Shown here: positions 8,372 to 16,001 of the stretch, in pieces
How positions within the stretch are numbered: the stretch's first letter is position 1
Layout: the number at the start of each line of letters is the position of its first letter
NCBI GenBank assembly: GCA_019694755.1
Contig: JAIBBI010000046.1
Coordinates: forward strand, 1 to 33,257
Direction: 5' to 3'
From: Gemmataceae bacterium
GTDB lineage: Bacteria > Planctomycetota > Planctomycetia > Gemmatales > Gemmataceae
Length of the DNA stretch: 33,257 nucleotides
Notes under the pieces: generated by a model
Seen by the model: only the letters and a program-made list of their open reading frames with translations
Told to the model about the DNA's origin: nothing
The model's database searches: none
Made by a program: the position numbers and the translations under genes

Positions 8372-9811
8372 ATGTTGAGTTCGTTCCGTTCATGGCTCCA
8401 GGGCCGAACCCTTGCACTTCTTTGTTGCGCTGGTTTTGCGGCTCTGGGACTCGGACTATCGGCGTACTACTGGGTCGCGTGGGGAACGCCGGCCTTGCGA
8501 ATGAGCGCCGGGCCGGTCTCGACGCGTCGTCACGCGATTGCCGAATATCTCCGCGAGAAGGCGGTCAGGAATCAGCTCGCCATCGACCTTGTGCCGAATG
8601 CCGGTTCCGAGGAGTGTCTGGAGCAACTGAAAGCCGGCCGATTGGACGTTGCACTGGTCAACAACGGGGTTGTCGTACCGGATCGCAAGAAAGTCACGGT
8701 TCTGGCCGCGCTCCAACCGGAGGTCGTGCACGTACTGGTCCGCCGTGAACTGTCCGGGGATACACGCCTCGCCCAGCGTATTCAGGGAAAGCGGGTGAAC
8801 CTCGGCGAGAAGGGGAGCACCGATTGGCTACTCGCCCGGGAGTTGCTCGCCTTCGGCCGGCTGAAACTGCCTTCACCGGAGAGTAAGGGCGACATCATCC
8901 CGACGGAGCTGGGAAAAGCCGAACTTGCGGAAAGGGCCCGCGCGATCCTGCGGGCCGATGCGGCACACAAGCAAGCGCTGATCGACGAACTGCCCGACTG
9001 TCTGGTGCTCGTGGTCTCGCTTCCTTCGACGGTCGTCCAGCTTCTGGTCGAGGCGGCCGACTACCGGATCGAACCCCTGCCGGGCGCACGGGCCTTTCTG
9101 ATGGACAACCTGCGGGAGGGCAACGCGAAGTCGACGATCATCGACCGCGAGTTCCTCGAGCCGGCGGTCGTGCCGGCCAACTGCTACTTCACCCAGCAGG
9201 CCCTTCCGGCCGCCGACTGCGAGACGATCGGACTGCGGTTGCTGGTGGTCGCTCGCAAAGGGGCGCCGGACCGGGCCATTGCCCCGCTGATGCGGTCGCT
9301 CTACGAGAGTGAATTCACCCACGTGACCAAGCCCAAATCGCCGCGCGACGTCGCCACACCGTACGCCCTGCACACGGCCGCCGTCGCTTATCTGGACCGG
9401 GACAAGCCGCTGCCGATCAAGGAATTCATGAACTGGATCAGCCAGGGTCTCAGCGTGTTCGGTGCGTTTACCGCCGGGGCCCTTTCGCTCTACGGCCTCT
9501 TGCGCTGGAAGAAGGTCCGCAAGCCGGCCGACTACTTCGGAGAGATCCGCCGGGTGGAACAACTCGCCAAGCTCGGGGCGCAGAGGTCGGACGCAGGACA
9601 ACCAGGCGAAGACCCGGCCGAGTGTCTCATGAAACTGCGGGAGGAACTGATCGAGGACATCTGCGAGGGCCGGATCAAGGGCGATCAAGTCATCGCGAAC
9701 ATACTCCTGCTCCTGAAAGACACGCGAAACAGTCTGCCAAAGCGCGAGACAGCGAACGAACACTTACCGTCCCTGCTGCTGCATCAGCGATCAACCGCCA
9801 ACGCGGCCTGA
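8372..9811 (+). CDS. Membrane-anchored TAXI-type solute-binding protein
   Basis: A 479-residue protein from the ATG at 8372. An upstream in-frame ATG at 8336 adds 12 residues without a better signal. An N-terminal membrane segment (about residues 16-36, LALLCCAGFAALGLGLSAYY) is followed by a periplasmic-binding fold with TAXI features: SAGPVSTRRHAIAEYL, LKAGRLDVALVNNG, and GKRVNLGEKGSTDWLLARELL. A second membrane segment (LSVFGAFTAGALSLYGLLRW) leads to a charged cytoplasmic tail of about 100 residues. TAXI proteins normally deliver solutes to TRAP transporters, but no TRAP permease gene lies nearby. The second membrane segment and the tail are unusual for a free binding protein, which suggests a tethered sensor (inference). 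Confidence 0.75.
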   Translation: MLSSFRSWLQGRTLALLCCAGFAALGLGLSAYYWVAWGTPALRMSAGPVSTRRHAIAEYLREKAVRNQLAIDLVPNAGSEECLEQLKAGRLDVALVNNGVVVPDRKKVTVLAALQPEVVHVLVRRELSGDTRLAQRIQGKRVNLGEKGSTDWLLARELLAFGRLKLPSPESKGDIIPTELGKAELAERARAILRADAAHKQALIDELPDCLVLVVSLPSTVVQLLVEAADYRIEPLPGARAFLMDNLREGNAKSTIIDREFLEPAVVPANCYFTQQALPAADCETIGLRLLVVARKGAPDRAIAPLMRSLYESEFTHVTKPKSPRDVATPYALHTAAVAYLDRDKPLPIKEFMNWISQGLSVFGAFTAGALSLYGLLRWKKVRKPADYFGEIRRVEQLAKLGAQRSDAGQPGEDPAECLMKLREELIEDICEGRIKGDQVIANILLLLKDTRNSLPKRETANEHLPSLLLHQRSTANAA

Positions 9812-9823
9812 CGGGTGCGTTAA

Positions 9824-10561
9824 GGGGTCATTCTACTTTCCGTCCCCCGCGCGGCTGCCTACCATTCCCGCATGGCACGTACAGCACGAGCGTCGGCGGG
9901 CGGGGTGTGTTACCACGTCATCAATCGCGGCAACGCCCGGGCGGAGGTGTTTCACACTGCCGACGACTATGCCGCGTTCGTCCGCCTGCTCCGCGAAGCC
10001 GACGAACGGCTGCCGATCCGGTTGATCGGATACTGCCTGATGCCCAATCACTTCCACCTCGTCGTCTGGCCGCGGGCTGACGGCGACCTGAGCCGGTGGA
10101 TGCAGTGGCTCATGACCAGCCACGTCCGCCGGTACCACCGCGTGTACGAGTCCAGCGGGCACATCTGGCAGGGCCGGTTCAAGGCGTTCCCGATCCAGGC
10201 CGACGAGCACCTGCTGTCCGTGCTGCGGTACGTGGAGAGCAACCCGATCCGCGCCCGCGGCCTGCGCGTCCGCCGGGCGGAGAACTGGCTGTGGTCGTCG
10301 GCATCGAAAAAGCCGGCCGCCGACGGCCCGGACCTCTCGCCCGGCCCCACGCCCCGGCCCGCCAAATGGTCAGCTTTGCTTAACGACGGGCAGGACGACG
10401 CGACGCTGTCGGCCCTCCGGCAGAGCGTGAACCGCGGCACGCCGTTCGGCAGCGATCGCTGGAAAAAGAGCACGGCGAAGCGACTCGGTCTGGACTCGAC
10501 CATGCGGCCGCGCGGCCGGCCGCGGACCCGGCACGAAGGGACGGGAAAGTAGAATGAACCC
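9824..10561. mobile_element. RAYT transposase unit bounded by inverted repeats
   Basis: The left end 9824-9846 reads GGGGTCATTCTACTTTCC then GTCCC. The right end 10538-10561 is its inverted counterpart, GGGACGGGAAAGTAGAATG then AACCC, with about two substitutions and one indel over 24 bases. The 738-bp unit contains only the tyrosine transposase. Its right end carries the transposase stop codon and the ATG of the next gene. Related single copies occur at 11195-11214 and 16562-16581. Confidence 0.75.
9872..10552 (+). CDS. REP-associated tyrosine transposase (RAYT, Y1/HUH family)
   Basis: A 226-residue single-strand DNA transposase of the Y1_Tnp superfamily. The start GGVCYHVINRGNARAEVF is typical of the family. 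The metal-binding HUH pair is MPNHFHLVV (His60, His62), and the catalytic tyrosine is Tyr120 in LRYVESNPIRA, after GHIWQGRFKAF. The length and all core motifs are intact, so the enzyme may be active. RAYTs in other bacteria act on GTAG/GGAG-preceded REP hairpins; such hairpins occur here at 12669-12692, 15854-16001 and 24790-24813. Whether this enzyme uses those or the AAAGTAGAATG repeats that bound it is not settled by the sequence. The stop TAG lies within the right inverted repeat, followed one base later by the ATG of the acetyltransferase gene. Confidence 0.92.
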   Translation: MARTARASAGGVCYHVINRGNARAEVFHTADDYAAFVRLLREADERLPIRLIGYCLMPNHFHLVVWPRADGDLSRWMQWLMTSHVRRYHRVYESSGHIWQGRFKAFPIQADEHLLSVLRYVESNPIRARGLRVRRAENWLWSSASKKPAADGPDLSPGPTPRPAKWSALLNDGQDDATLSALRQSVNRGTPFGSDRWKKSTAKRLGLDSTMRPRGRPRTRHEGTGK

Positions 10562-11191
10562 GTTTCCATCGACCGACGAGCCGTACCCGCTGCCGGGCTT
10601 TCCGCAGGTGGGCTTCCTGAAGCCGCTGGTCAGGAACCCCAATATCGTGGTCGGCGACTACACCTATTACGACGATCCGGACGGCCCCGAGCATTTCGAG
10701 TCGCGGTGCGTCCTGTACCACTTTCCTTTCGTCGGTGACAAGCTGGTGATCGGCAAATACTGTGCCCTCGCCCGGGGTGTGCGCTTCATCATGAACGGGG
10801 CGAACCACAAGATCAGCGGCTTCTCGACGTTCCCGTTCTACATCTTCGGGCACGGCTGGGAGGCGGTGATGCCGCAACCCGACGAGTTGCCGTACAAGGG
10901 CGACACGGTGGTCTGCAACGACGTGTGGCTGGGCTACGAATCGCTCGTCATGCCCGGCGTCCGCATCGGCGACGGAGCGATCGTCGCGAGTCGATCGGTC
11001 GTGGTCGGCGACGTACCGGCCTACGCCGTCGTCGGCGGTAACCCGGCCGGGTCGTCCGGCAGCGATTCCCGGACGAGGTCGTCGCCGAACTGCTCGCGAT
11101 CCGCTGGTGGGACTGGCCGGCCGACAAGGTCACGCGAAACCTGCCGGCCATCGTGGGTGCCGACCTGACCCGCTTGCGCGATGCGGTCTGA
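10554..11191 (+). pseudogene. Vat/CatB-like hexapeptide O-acetyltransferase, frameshifted near its 3' end
   Basis: The first 164 or so codons give a very well conserved left-handed beta-helix acetyltransferase of the Vat (streptogramin A) type: LPGFPQVGFLKPLV, NIVVGDYTYYDDP, FIMNGANHKISGFSTFPF, VVCNDVWLGYESLVMPG, then AYAVVGGNPA. At about 11048-11052 the frame breaks and runs to a stop at 11168. One frame over, translation continues as VVRQRFPDEVVAELLAIRWW then DWPADKV..., the expected C-terminus, ending at 11189-11191. A single missing base, most simply a C in GGCC-GGGTCG, accounts for this. It is either a true recent inactivation or a sequencing error. The ATG lies in the right end of the RAYT unit. 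Whether it once inactivated an antibiotic or acted on a sugar cannot be told. Confidence 0.88.
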
Positions 11192-11194
11192 CGC

Positions 11195-11214
11195 AATCAA
11201 AGTAGAATGTCCCC
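11195..11214 (+). repeat. AAAGTAGAATGACCCC-family repeat, single copy
   Basis: AATCAAAGTAGAATGTCCCC lies between the frameshifted acetyltransferase and the Old Yellow Enzyme gene. It shares 19 of 20 bases with the copy at 16562-16581 and resembles both RAYT ends. It could also act as a -10 element (TAGAAT) for the downstream gene, whose start is 32 bp away. Confidence 0.65.
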
Positions 11215-11239
11215 ATTGAAGCGACCTATTGGAGCGAGC

Positions 11240-12325
11240 ATGGCGAGTCTGTTTCAGGAATACCGGCTGAAGGATGTGACGCTGCGGAACCGCATCGCGG
11301 TCTCGCCGATGTGTCAGTATTCGTCGGACGACGGCTTTCCGAACGACTGGCACTTCGTTCACCTCTGCTCGCGCGCCGTCGGTGGCGCGGGGCTCGTCAT
11401 CGTCGAGGCGACGGCCGTGTCGCCGGAGGGCCGAATCAGCCCGGCCGACAGCGGCATCTATCACGATGCCCATGTCGAGCCGTTCGCCCGCATCGTCCGG
11501 TTCATGAAGCAGCACGGCGCGGCCGCCGGCATCCAGTTGGCGCACGCCGGCCGGAAGGCCAGCGCGAACAAGCCGTGGGAGGGCGACGACCACATCGATA
11601 CCGACAAGGGCGGCTGGGAAACCATCGCGCCGTCGGCCATCCCGTTCGGCGGCACCCTGCCGAAGACGCCGCGCGCGATGACCGTGCAGGACATCGCCCG
11701 AGTCCGCGACGACTTCGTGTCCTCGGCGAAGCGGGCGCGGGCCGCGGGCTTCGAGTGGCTCGAGTTGCACTTCGCCCACGGCTACCTGGCCCACGAGTTC
11801 TACTCGCCGCTCTCCAACCACCGGACAGACAACTACGGCGGCAGCTTCGACAACCGCATCCGATTCCTGATGGAGACGTTCACCGCCGTGCGCAAGGTCT
11901 GGCCCGAGCGGCTGCCGCTGACCGCGCGACTCTCCGTCACCGACTGGGTGGCTGGCGGCGTGACGGTCGAGGAGTCCGTCGAACTCGCGCGTCGCCTGAA
12001 GGCGGAAGGGCTCGACCTGCTCGACGTGAGCCACGGGTTCAACACGCCCGATATCTCGAAGATTCCGTGGGCCCCCGGATTCATGATCCCGATCACGGGT
12101 CGCATCCGCAAAGAGGCGGGCGTGGCGACGGCCGCGGGCTGGATGATCACCGAGCCCAAGCAGGCCGACGACGCCATCCGCGACGAACACGCGGATATCG
12201 TCATGCTCGCCCGCGAACTGCTCCGCGACCCCTACTGGCCCTACCACGCGGCCGAGGCGCTGGGAGTGGAAGGTGCGTCCAACATCCTGCCGGTGCAATA
12301 CGCGCGGTCAGTGAGGCGGCGGTGA
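11240..12325 (+). CDS. Old Yellow Enzyme family NADPH:flavin oxidoreductase (YqjM/NamA-like)
   Basis: A 361-residue FMN enzyme that reduces activated C=C bonds of alpha,beta-unsaturated carbonyls with NADPH. It has the short 'thermophilic-like' YqjM layout: an N-terminal SLFQEYRLKDVTLRNRIAVS with Cys25 and Tyr27 in PMCQYS, QLAHAGRKAS (His102), and the active-site block LHFAHGYLAHEFYSPLSNHR with His177, His180 and Tyr182. The C-terminus NILPVQYARSVRRR is also typical. The ATG at 11240 is preferred over 11207, because GGAG (11231-11234) precedes it and homologous sequence starts here; the earlier ATG is inside a dispersed repeat. It converges on the antitoxin-like gene. Confidence 0.92.
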   Translation: MASLFQEYRLKDVTLRNRIAVSPMCQYSSDDGFPNDWHFVHLCSRAVGGAGLVIVEATAVSPEGRISPADSGIYHDAHVEPFARIVRFMKQHGAAAGIQLAHAGRKASANKPWEGDDHIDTDKGGWETIAPSAIPFGGTLPKTPRAMTVQDIARVRDDFVSSAKRARAAGFEWLELHFAHGYLAHEFYSPLSNHRTDNYGGSFDNRIRFLMETFTAVRKVWPERLPLTARLSVTDWVAGGVTVEESVELARRLKAEGLDLLDVSHGFNTPDISKIPWAPGFMIPITGRIRKEAGVATAAGWMITEPKQADDAIRDEHADIVMLARELLRDPYWPYHAAEALGVEGASNILPVQYARSVRRR

Positions 12326-12361
12326 TCGGCGGACGAATTCTGGGTGGATTAACTCGCTATA

Positions 12362-12375
12362 GGACGGATCCGTCC
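12362..12375. terminator. Palindrome between convergent genes, possible terminator
   Basis: GGACGGATCCGTCC is a perfect 14-bp palindrome in the 53-bp gap between the ends of the Old Yellow Enzyme and antitoxin-like genes. It could form a short stem with a GATC loop, but no T-run follows, so intrinsic termination is only a guess. Confidence 0.25.
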
Positions 12376-12378
12376 GGC

Positions 12379-12603
12379 TCACGGTCCCGCCCTCAGTGAG
12401 GCGAGCACGTCCCGCCATGGTCGGCCTTCCCCCGGACTGGCCTCGGCGTCGGCACGCCGCTTCGCCAGTTCCACCAGGTGCCACTCCGGCACGTCCTGCG
12501 GCGAGACCGCCTCCGGGAGGCTGTCCCAAATCTGATCAATCAACTCGAGGCGCTCCCGGACGCTGAGTTGGTCAATTCCAAACGATGTGAGCGAATGCGC
12601 CAT
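12379..12603 (-). CDS. Addiction-module antitoxin-like protein (TIGR02574-like), no toxin partner visible
   Basis: A 74-residue protein from the ATG at 12603. The sequence LSVRERLELIDQIWDSLPEA followed by PEWHLVELAKRRADAEASPG then RPWRDVLASL matches the 'putative addiction module component' family that pairs with RelE/ParE toxins. Such antitoxins normally precede the toxin with a few bases' spacing. Here the downstream side runs straight into the convergent Old Yellow Enzyme gene after 53 bp, so there is no room for a toxin. It is therefore an orphan, perhaps a relic of a lost pair or an antitoxin acting on a toxin elsewhere. An upstream extension of the frame exists but does not look like the family. 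Confidence 0.8.
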   Translation of the reverse strand: MAHSLTSFGIDQLSVRERLELIDQIWDSLPEAVSPQDVPEWHLVELAKRRADAEASPGEGRPWRDVLASLRAGP

Positions 12604-12668
12604 GGTCCAATCTCCGTGAACGAGACCCTGCTTCCAATGTAGCAGACCGGGTTGCGGCGTTGCGATTG

Positions 12669-12692
12669 CCGTACTCTGGCGAATACGGCTAC
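12669..12692 (-). repeat. REP hairpin with GTAG head (minus orientation)
   Basis: Read on the minus strand, GTAG is followed by CCGTATTCGCCAGAGTACGG, an 8-bp stem (one G-T pair) with a GCCA loop. It has the same head, stem length and loop as the copies at 15854-16001 and 24790-24813. It sits in the intergenic space upstream of the surface-protein gene at 12789. Confidence 0.85.
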
Positions 12693-12788
12693 GAGAATAG
12701 CAGGAACACATTTTTCGCAACAGATCGGCCGACCGGGACGCATTGATACCGGCAGCGTCGCCCCAATCCCGCCCGGGAGTGCCCGATC

Positions 12789-15700
12789 ATGGCCCGCCGA
12801 AACCGCCTGTCCCGCCCGTCCGCCATGCTCCTGGACGATCGCATCGTCCCCGCCGTCATGAGCTGGACAGGCGGGCCGCTCGGCCTCGGCACCAACTGGT
12901 TCGATGCCGGCAACTGGGATATCGTGGGCACGGTCCCCGTGCAGCACGCCGTGCCGGGCTTGGGCGACGACGCCATCCTCAGCGCGGAAAACCCCGGCGG
13001 ACCTTCGACGGTGTTCGTGAATGGGGCGGCCGGCGTCCGCTCGCTGAATCTGGTCCGCAACCTGAGCATCACCGGCTCATTCACCATGGGTGGCGGGCTT
13101 TTCAATTATGGCCACTATCAACTCAACGGAGGCACCCTCGACATCCTCAACGGGTCAAGTTTGCAAAACCTGACGATCACCGGCTCCGACACGCAGACGA
13201 TTGAGGCCGGCCGGACCGTCAGCCTGTATGCCACGTCGATCAGCCTCCCGCTCACCAACTACGGCACGGTCGTCTCGCCATTCATCGACTCCATCTCCGG
13301 ATTCACGATCAAATCGACCATGACCAACGCCCCGTCCGGTACGGTCTGGATGCAGGGCGGGACGGCCCTCATCGAGGGCAAATTCACGAATCAGGGACTG
13401 CTGCGGCTCGAAGCCACGGCCGGCGTCGGCCCGACCCACGAAATCTCCTTCGGTATGAGTTCCGATTCGTCCAACGCCGCCGGCGCGACCATCCTCGCCC
13501 AGCCCGGAACGGGTGGCCGCCGCAAGCTCGACATCCGCAGCGATGCGACGTTTACAAACTCCGGCGCGATTCAGACCAGCGGCATCGACCTTTCGATCGC
13601 GTCCGGCTCACTGAACCCGACCTTCGTCAACACCGGTGCGCTGAACATCGGCACGGGAACGACCCTGGTCAACGGCTACTTCATGAACATCGATTACCAG
13701 GGCGGGCCGGTCTCGGGCGGCGGCACGTGGGACTGGTCCGGCCAATCTACCAAGGTGAAACTCACCGCCAATCTGACCAACGCCAACTTCGACATCAAAC
13801 TGAATTCGGGCACGATCATCAACGGCCCCGCAACGCTGACCAACGCCGCCGGGCGGACGATCTCCGGACCCGCGCCGACGCTCAACGCCCCCGTCGTCAA
13901 TCAAGCCGGGGCGATCTGGCAAGTGCTTGCCGGCCCGACGCAGGTCAACGGAACGTTTACCAATAGCGGTACGATCGAGTTGACCAGTGTCGTAAATTCC
14001 GATTCCACGCTCGACCTGCATTCCCTGCTGACCAACCTCCCGGGCGGCGTGGTGAGAAGCCTCGCCGGGGCGGGCGGCAACCGCACGATCCGCCTGTTCG
14101 ACGGCACCACGTTCGACAACCAGGGCACCCTTTCCGTCGACACCGTCAACCTGTCGATCACCTCCGGCAACAGCCCGGCCCCGACCTTCAAAACCAGCGG
14201 CACGCTCTCCATCAGCCCCGGCAGAACGCTCTCCACCGGTTATTTCATGAACGTCGACTACGGGGGCGGCACCACCACCGGTGGCGGCACCTGGTCGGTG
14301 GGTTCGTCATTCACCACGCTTACTTTGAATGCCAACCTCACCGTCAGTGGCATCGTACTGTCACTCGTTTCGGGCCTGACCGCCAACGGTACCGGTCAAC
14401 TTGTCATCGCTGCGGGCGGGATCGTGTCGACGACGGGCACAACGCTTAATGTCCCGGTCGTCAATTCCGGGACCTTTCTGCAAACGCAAGGCTACACGAA
14501 GTGCGGGGCCTTCACCAATCTCGCCGGCGCGACTTTGTCGCTCCAGCATAAACTGAACAGCGGCGTCGACACCGAAGTAAATGGCACCATTTCCAATAGT
14601 GGCACGATCACATTTTCCGGCCCGAGCGCGGGTGCGCCGGGATACACGAATCTCCATCTGTACGGGGGTTTCGTCAATCTGCCGGGCGGTGTTGTCACCA
14701 CGAGCGCGAGCGCGACCGGCGCGGAGATCCGCTCTTATTCCGGAACGGGCTTCGACAATCAGGGCCTGATCACACTCGCCGGGGCGAACTTCCGGTTCCG
14801 TAACTTCGGCGCGCCCGCGTTTCAAAACTCCGGCCGGATCACTGTCCCCGCCGGCAACACCTTCACCTGCGAGGCGCCGATCGTCAACTCCGGCACCGGG
14901 CAGATCACCGGGGCCGGTAGCGTCGTCGGCGCGGTCTCCGGCACCGGCACGCTCAGCCCCGGGGCGTCACCCGGACTGCTGACCGTCACCGGTAACGTCA
15001 GCCTCGGCGGCCTCGCCGTCGAATTGAACGGCACGACGGCCGGGAGCCAGTACGACCAACTTGTCGTCAACGGCACCGTGACGCTCAGCGGGCCACTCAC
15101 TCGCGGGCTCGGCTTCCCGGCCAAGGTCGGCGACGTCTTCCGCATCATCGACAACGACGGCAGCGATACGATCACCGGCACCTTCACCGGCCTGGCCGAG
15201 GGCGCGACCGTCTCGTTTCTCGGCGGAGCGACGGCCGGCATCAGCTACAAAGGCGGCACGGGCAATGATGTCACGCTGACGATGCTCACCGTACCCACCC
15301 TGACGGCCCCGAAGATCACCGGCATCCAGGTCAACGACGGCTCGGCCCAGCGGTCGCGAGTCACGTCGGTCACCGTCAACTTCGACAGCCTGGTGAACGT
15401 ACCGTTCGACCCGGCCAGCGCGTTTACGCTGGTCCGTCAATCCGACGGGCTGCCGGTCGCGCTCCAAGCCGTGTACAACCAGGGCACGACGACGAAAGCG
15501 ACTCTGACGTTTACCGGCGGCGCGGTCGATGCCGGCTCGCTGGCCGACGGCCGGTATACGCTGACCGCGCTTGCGAGTCAGCTCAATAACCCGGGCGGCA
15601 GCCTCGACGGCGACGCCAACGGAATCGCCGGCGATGACTACACGCTGGTCGGCAACACAACCAACAAGCTCTTCCGGCTCTACGGCGATGCCGACGGCTC

Positions 15701-15842
15701 GGGGCAGGTCGACTCGAGTGACTTCCTCGCGTTCCGCCTGGCGTTCCTGTCGGCGAGCCCGGCGTTCGATGCCGACGGCTCGGGCCAGGTGGACTCGAGC
15801 GACTTCCTCCGCTTCCGGTTGAACTTCCTGAAGACGGTGTGA
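12789..15842 (+). CDS. Large secreted beta-rich surface protein with autotransporter-like repeats and dockerin-like C-terminus
   Basis: A 1017-residue protein. GGGAG (12775-12779) lies nine bases before the ATG. The N-terminus AMLLDDRIVPAVMSWTGG is a variant of the planctomycete 'LEDR-VPA' motif. The long middle part consists of imperfect repeats such as FTNSGTI..., FDNQGTL..., LPGGVVRS and FMN(I/V)DYxGG, the look of a stacked beta-helix passenger. SGTGTLSPGASPGLLTVTGN then QYDQLVVNGTVTL (about 720-765) is the usual closing block of autotransporter-like passengers. From residue ~838 an Ig-like domain follows, then two dockerin-like loops (GDADGSGQVDSSDF and DADGSGQVDSSDF). No beta-barrel is present, so it is not a classical autotransporter. 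The ligand is unknown. Confidence 0.85.
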   Translation: MARRNRLSRPSAMLLDDRIVPAVMSWTGGPLGLGTNWFDAGNWDIVGTVPVQHAVPGLGDDAILSAENPGGPSTVFVNGAAGVRSLNLVRNLSITGSFTMGGGLFNYGHYQLNGGTLDILNGSSLQNLTITGSDTQTIEAGRTVSLYATSISLPLTNYGTVVSPFIDSISGFTIKSTMTNAPSGTVWMQGGTALIEGKFTNQGLLRLEATAGVGPTHEISFGMSSDSSNAAGATILAQPGTGGRRKLDIRSDATFTNSGAIQTSGIDLSIASGSLNPTFVNTGALNIGTGTTLVNGYFMNIDYQGGPVSGGGTWDWSGQSTKVKLTANLTNANFDIKLNSGTIINGPATLTNAAGRTISGPAPTLNAPVVNQAGAIWQVLAGPTQVNGTFTNSGTIELTSVVNSDSTLDLHSLLTNLPGGVVRSLAGAGGNRTIRLFDGTTFDNQGTLSVDTVNLSITSGNSPAPTFKTSGTLSISPGRTLSTGYFMNVDYGGGTTTGGGTWSVGSSFTTLTLNANLTVSGIVLSLVSGLTANGTGQLVIAAGGIVSTTGTTLNVPVVNSGTFLQTQGYTKCGAFTNLAGATLSLQHKLNSGVDTEVNGTISNSGTITFSGPSAGAPGYTNLHLYGGFVNLPGGVVTTSASATGAEIRSYSGTGFDNQGLITLAGANFRFRNFGAPAFQNSGRITVPAGNTFTCEAPIVNSGTGQITGAGSVVGAVSGTGTLSPGASPGLLTVTGNVSLGGLAVELNGTTAGSQYDQLVVNGTVTLSGPLTRGLGFPAKVGDVFRIIDNDGSDTITGTFTGLAEGATVSFLGGATAGISYKGGTGNDVTLTMLTVPTLTAPKITGIQVNDGSAQRSRVTSVTVNFDSLVNVPFDPASAFTLVRQSDGLPVALQAVYNQGTTTKATLTFTGGAVDAGSLADGRYTLTALASQLNNPGGSLDGDANGIAGDDYTLVGNTTNKLFRLYGDADGSGQVDSSDFLAFRLAFLSASPAFDADGSGQVDSSDFLRFRLNFLKTV

Positions 15843-15853
15843 AGAACAACGTC

Positions 15854-16001
15854 GTAGCGGCATTCGCCAGAATGCCGATGAGCCCGCGCTCGCTGAATCC
15901 CGCAGGCCGTAGTCTGGCAGAACCGTAGCGGCATTCGCCAGAATGCCGATCAGCCCACGCTCGCTGAATCCCGCAGGCCGTAGTCTGGCGAATACGGCTA
16001 C
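15854..16001. repeat. REPIN: tandem GTAG hairpins and an inverted partner
   Basis: GTAG plus CGGCATTCGCCAGAATGCCG (perfect 8-bp stem, GCCA loop) occurs at 15854-15877 and again at 15925-15948, in a 71-bp tandem unit with identical intervening sequence apart from two substitutions. At 15978-16001 the inverted partner reads CCGTAGTCTGGCGAATACGG then CTAC. The second unit and this partner form a classical REPIN: two REPs facing each other with a 29-bp spacer. The first unit holds only a damaged version of the partner (15907-15928). The right end overlaps the stop codon of the DUF6194 gene. Confidence 0.88.

Noticed and set aside
11021-12298. 425-codon minus-strand frame opposite the Old Yellow Enzyme gene
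   Set aside because: The plus strand encodes a clear family with active-site motifs; the minus-strand translation is low-complexity and unlike a protein.
15854-16001. CRISPR array
   Set aside because: Two 71-bp tandem units and an inverted hairpin with near-identical 'spacers' are REP/REPIN repeats, not a CRISPR repeat-spacer array; no cas genes are near.
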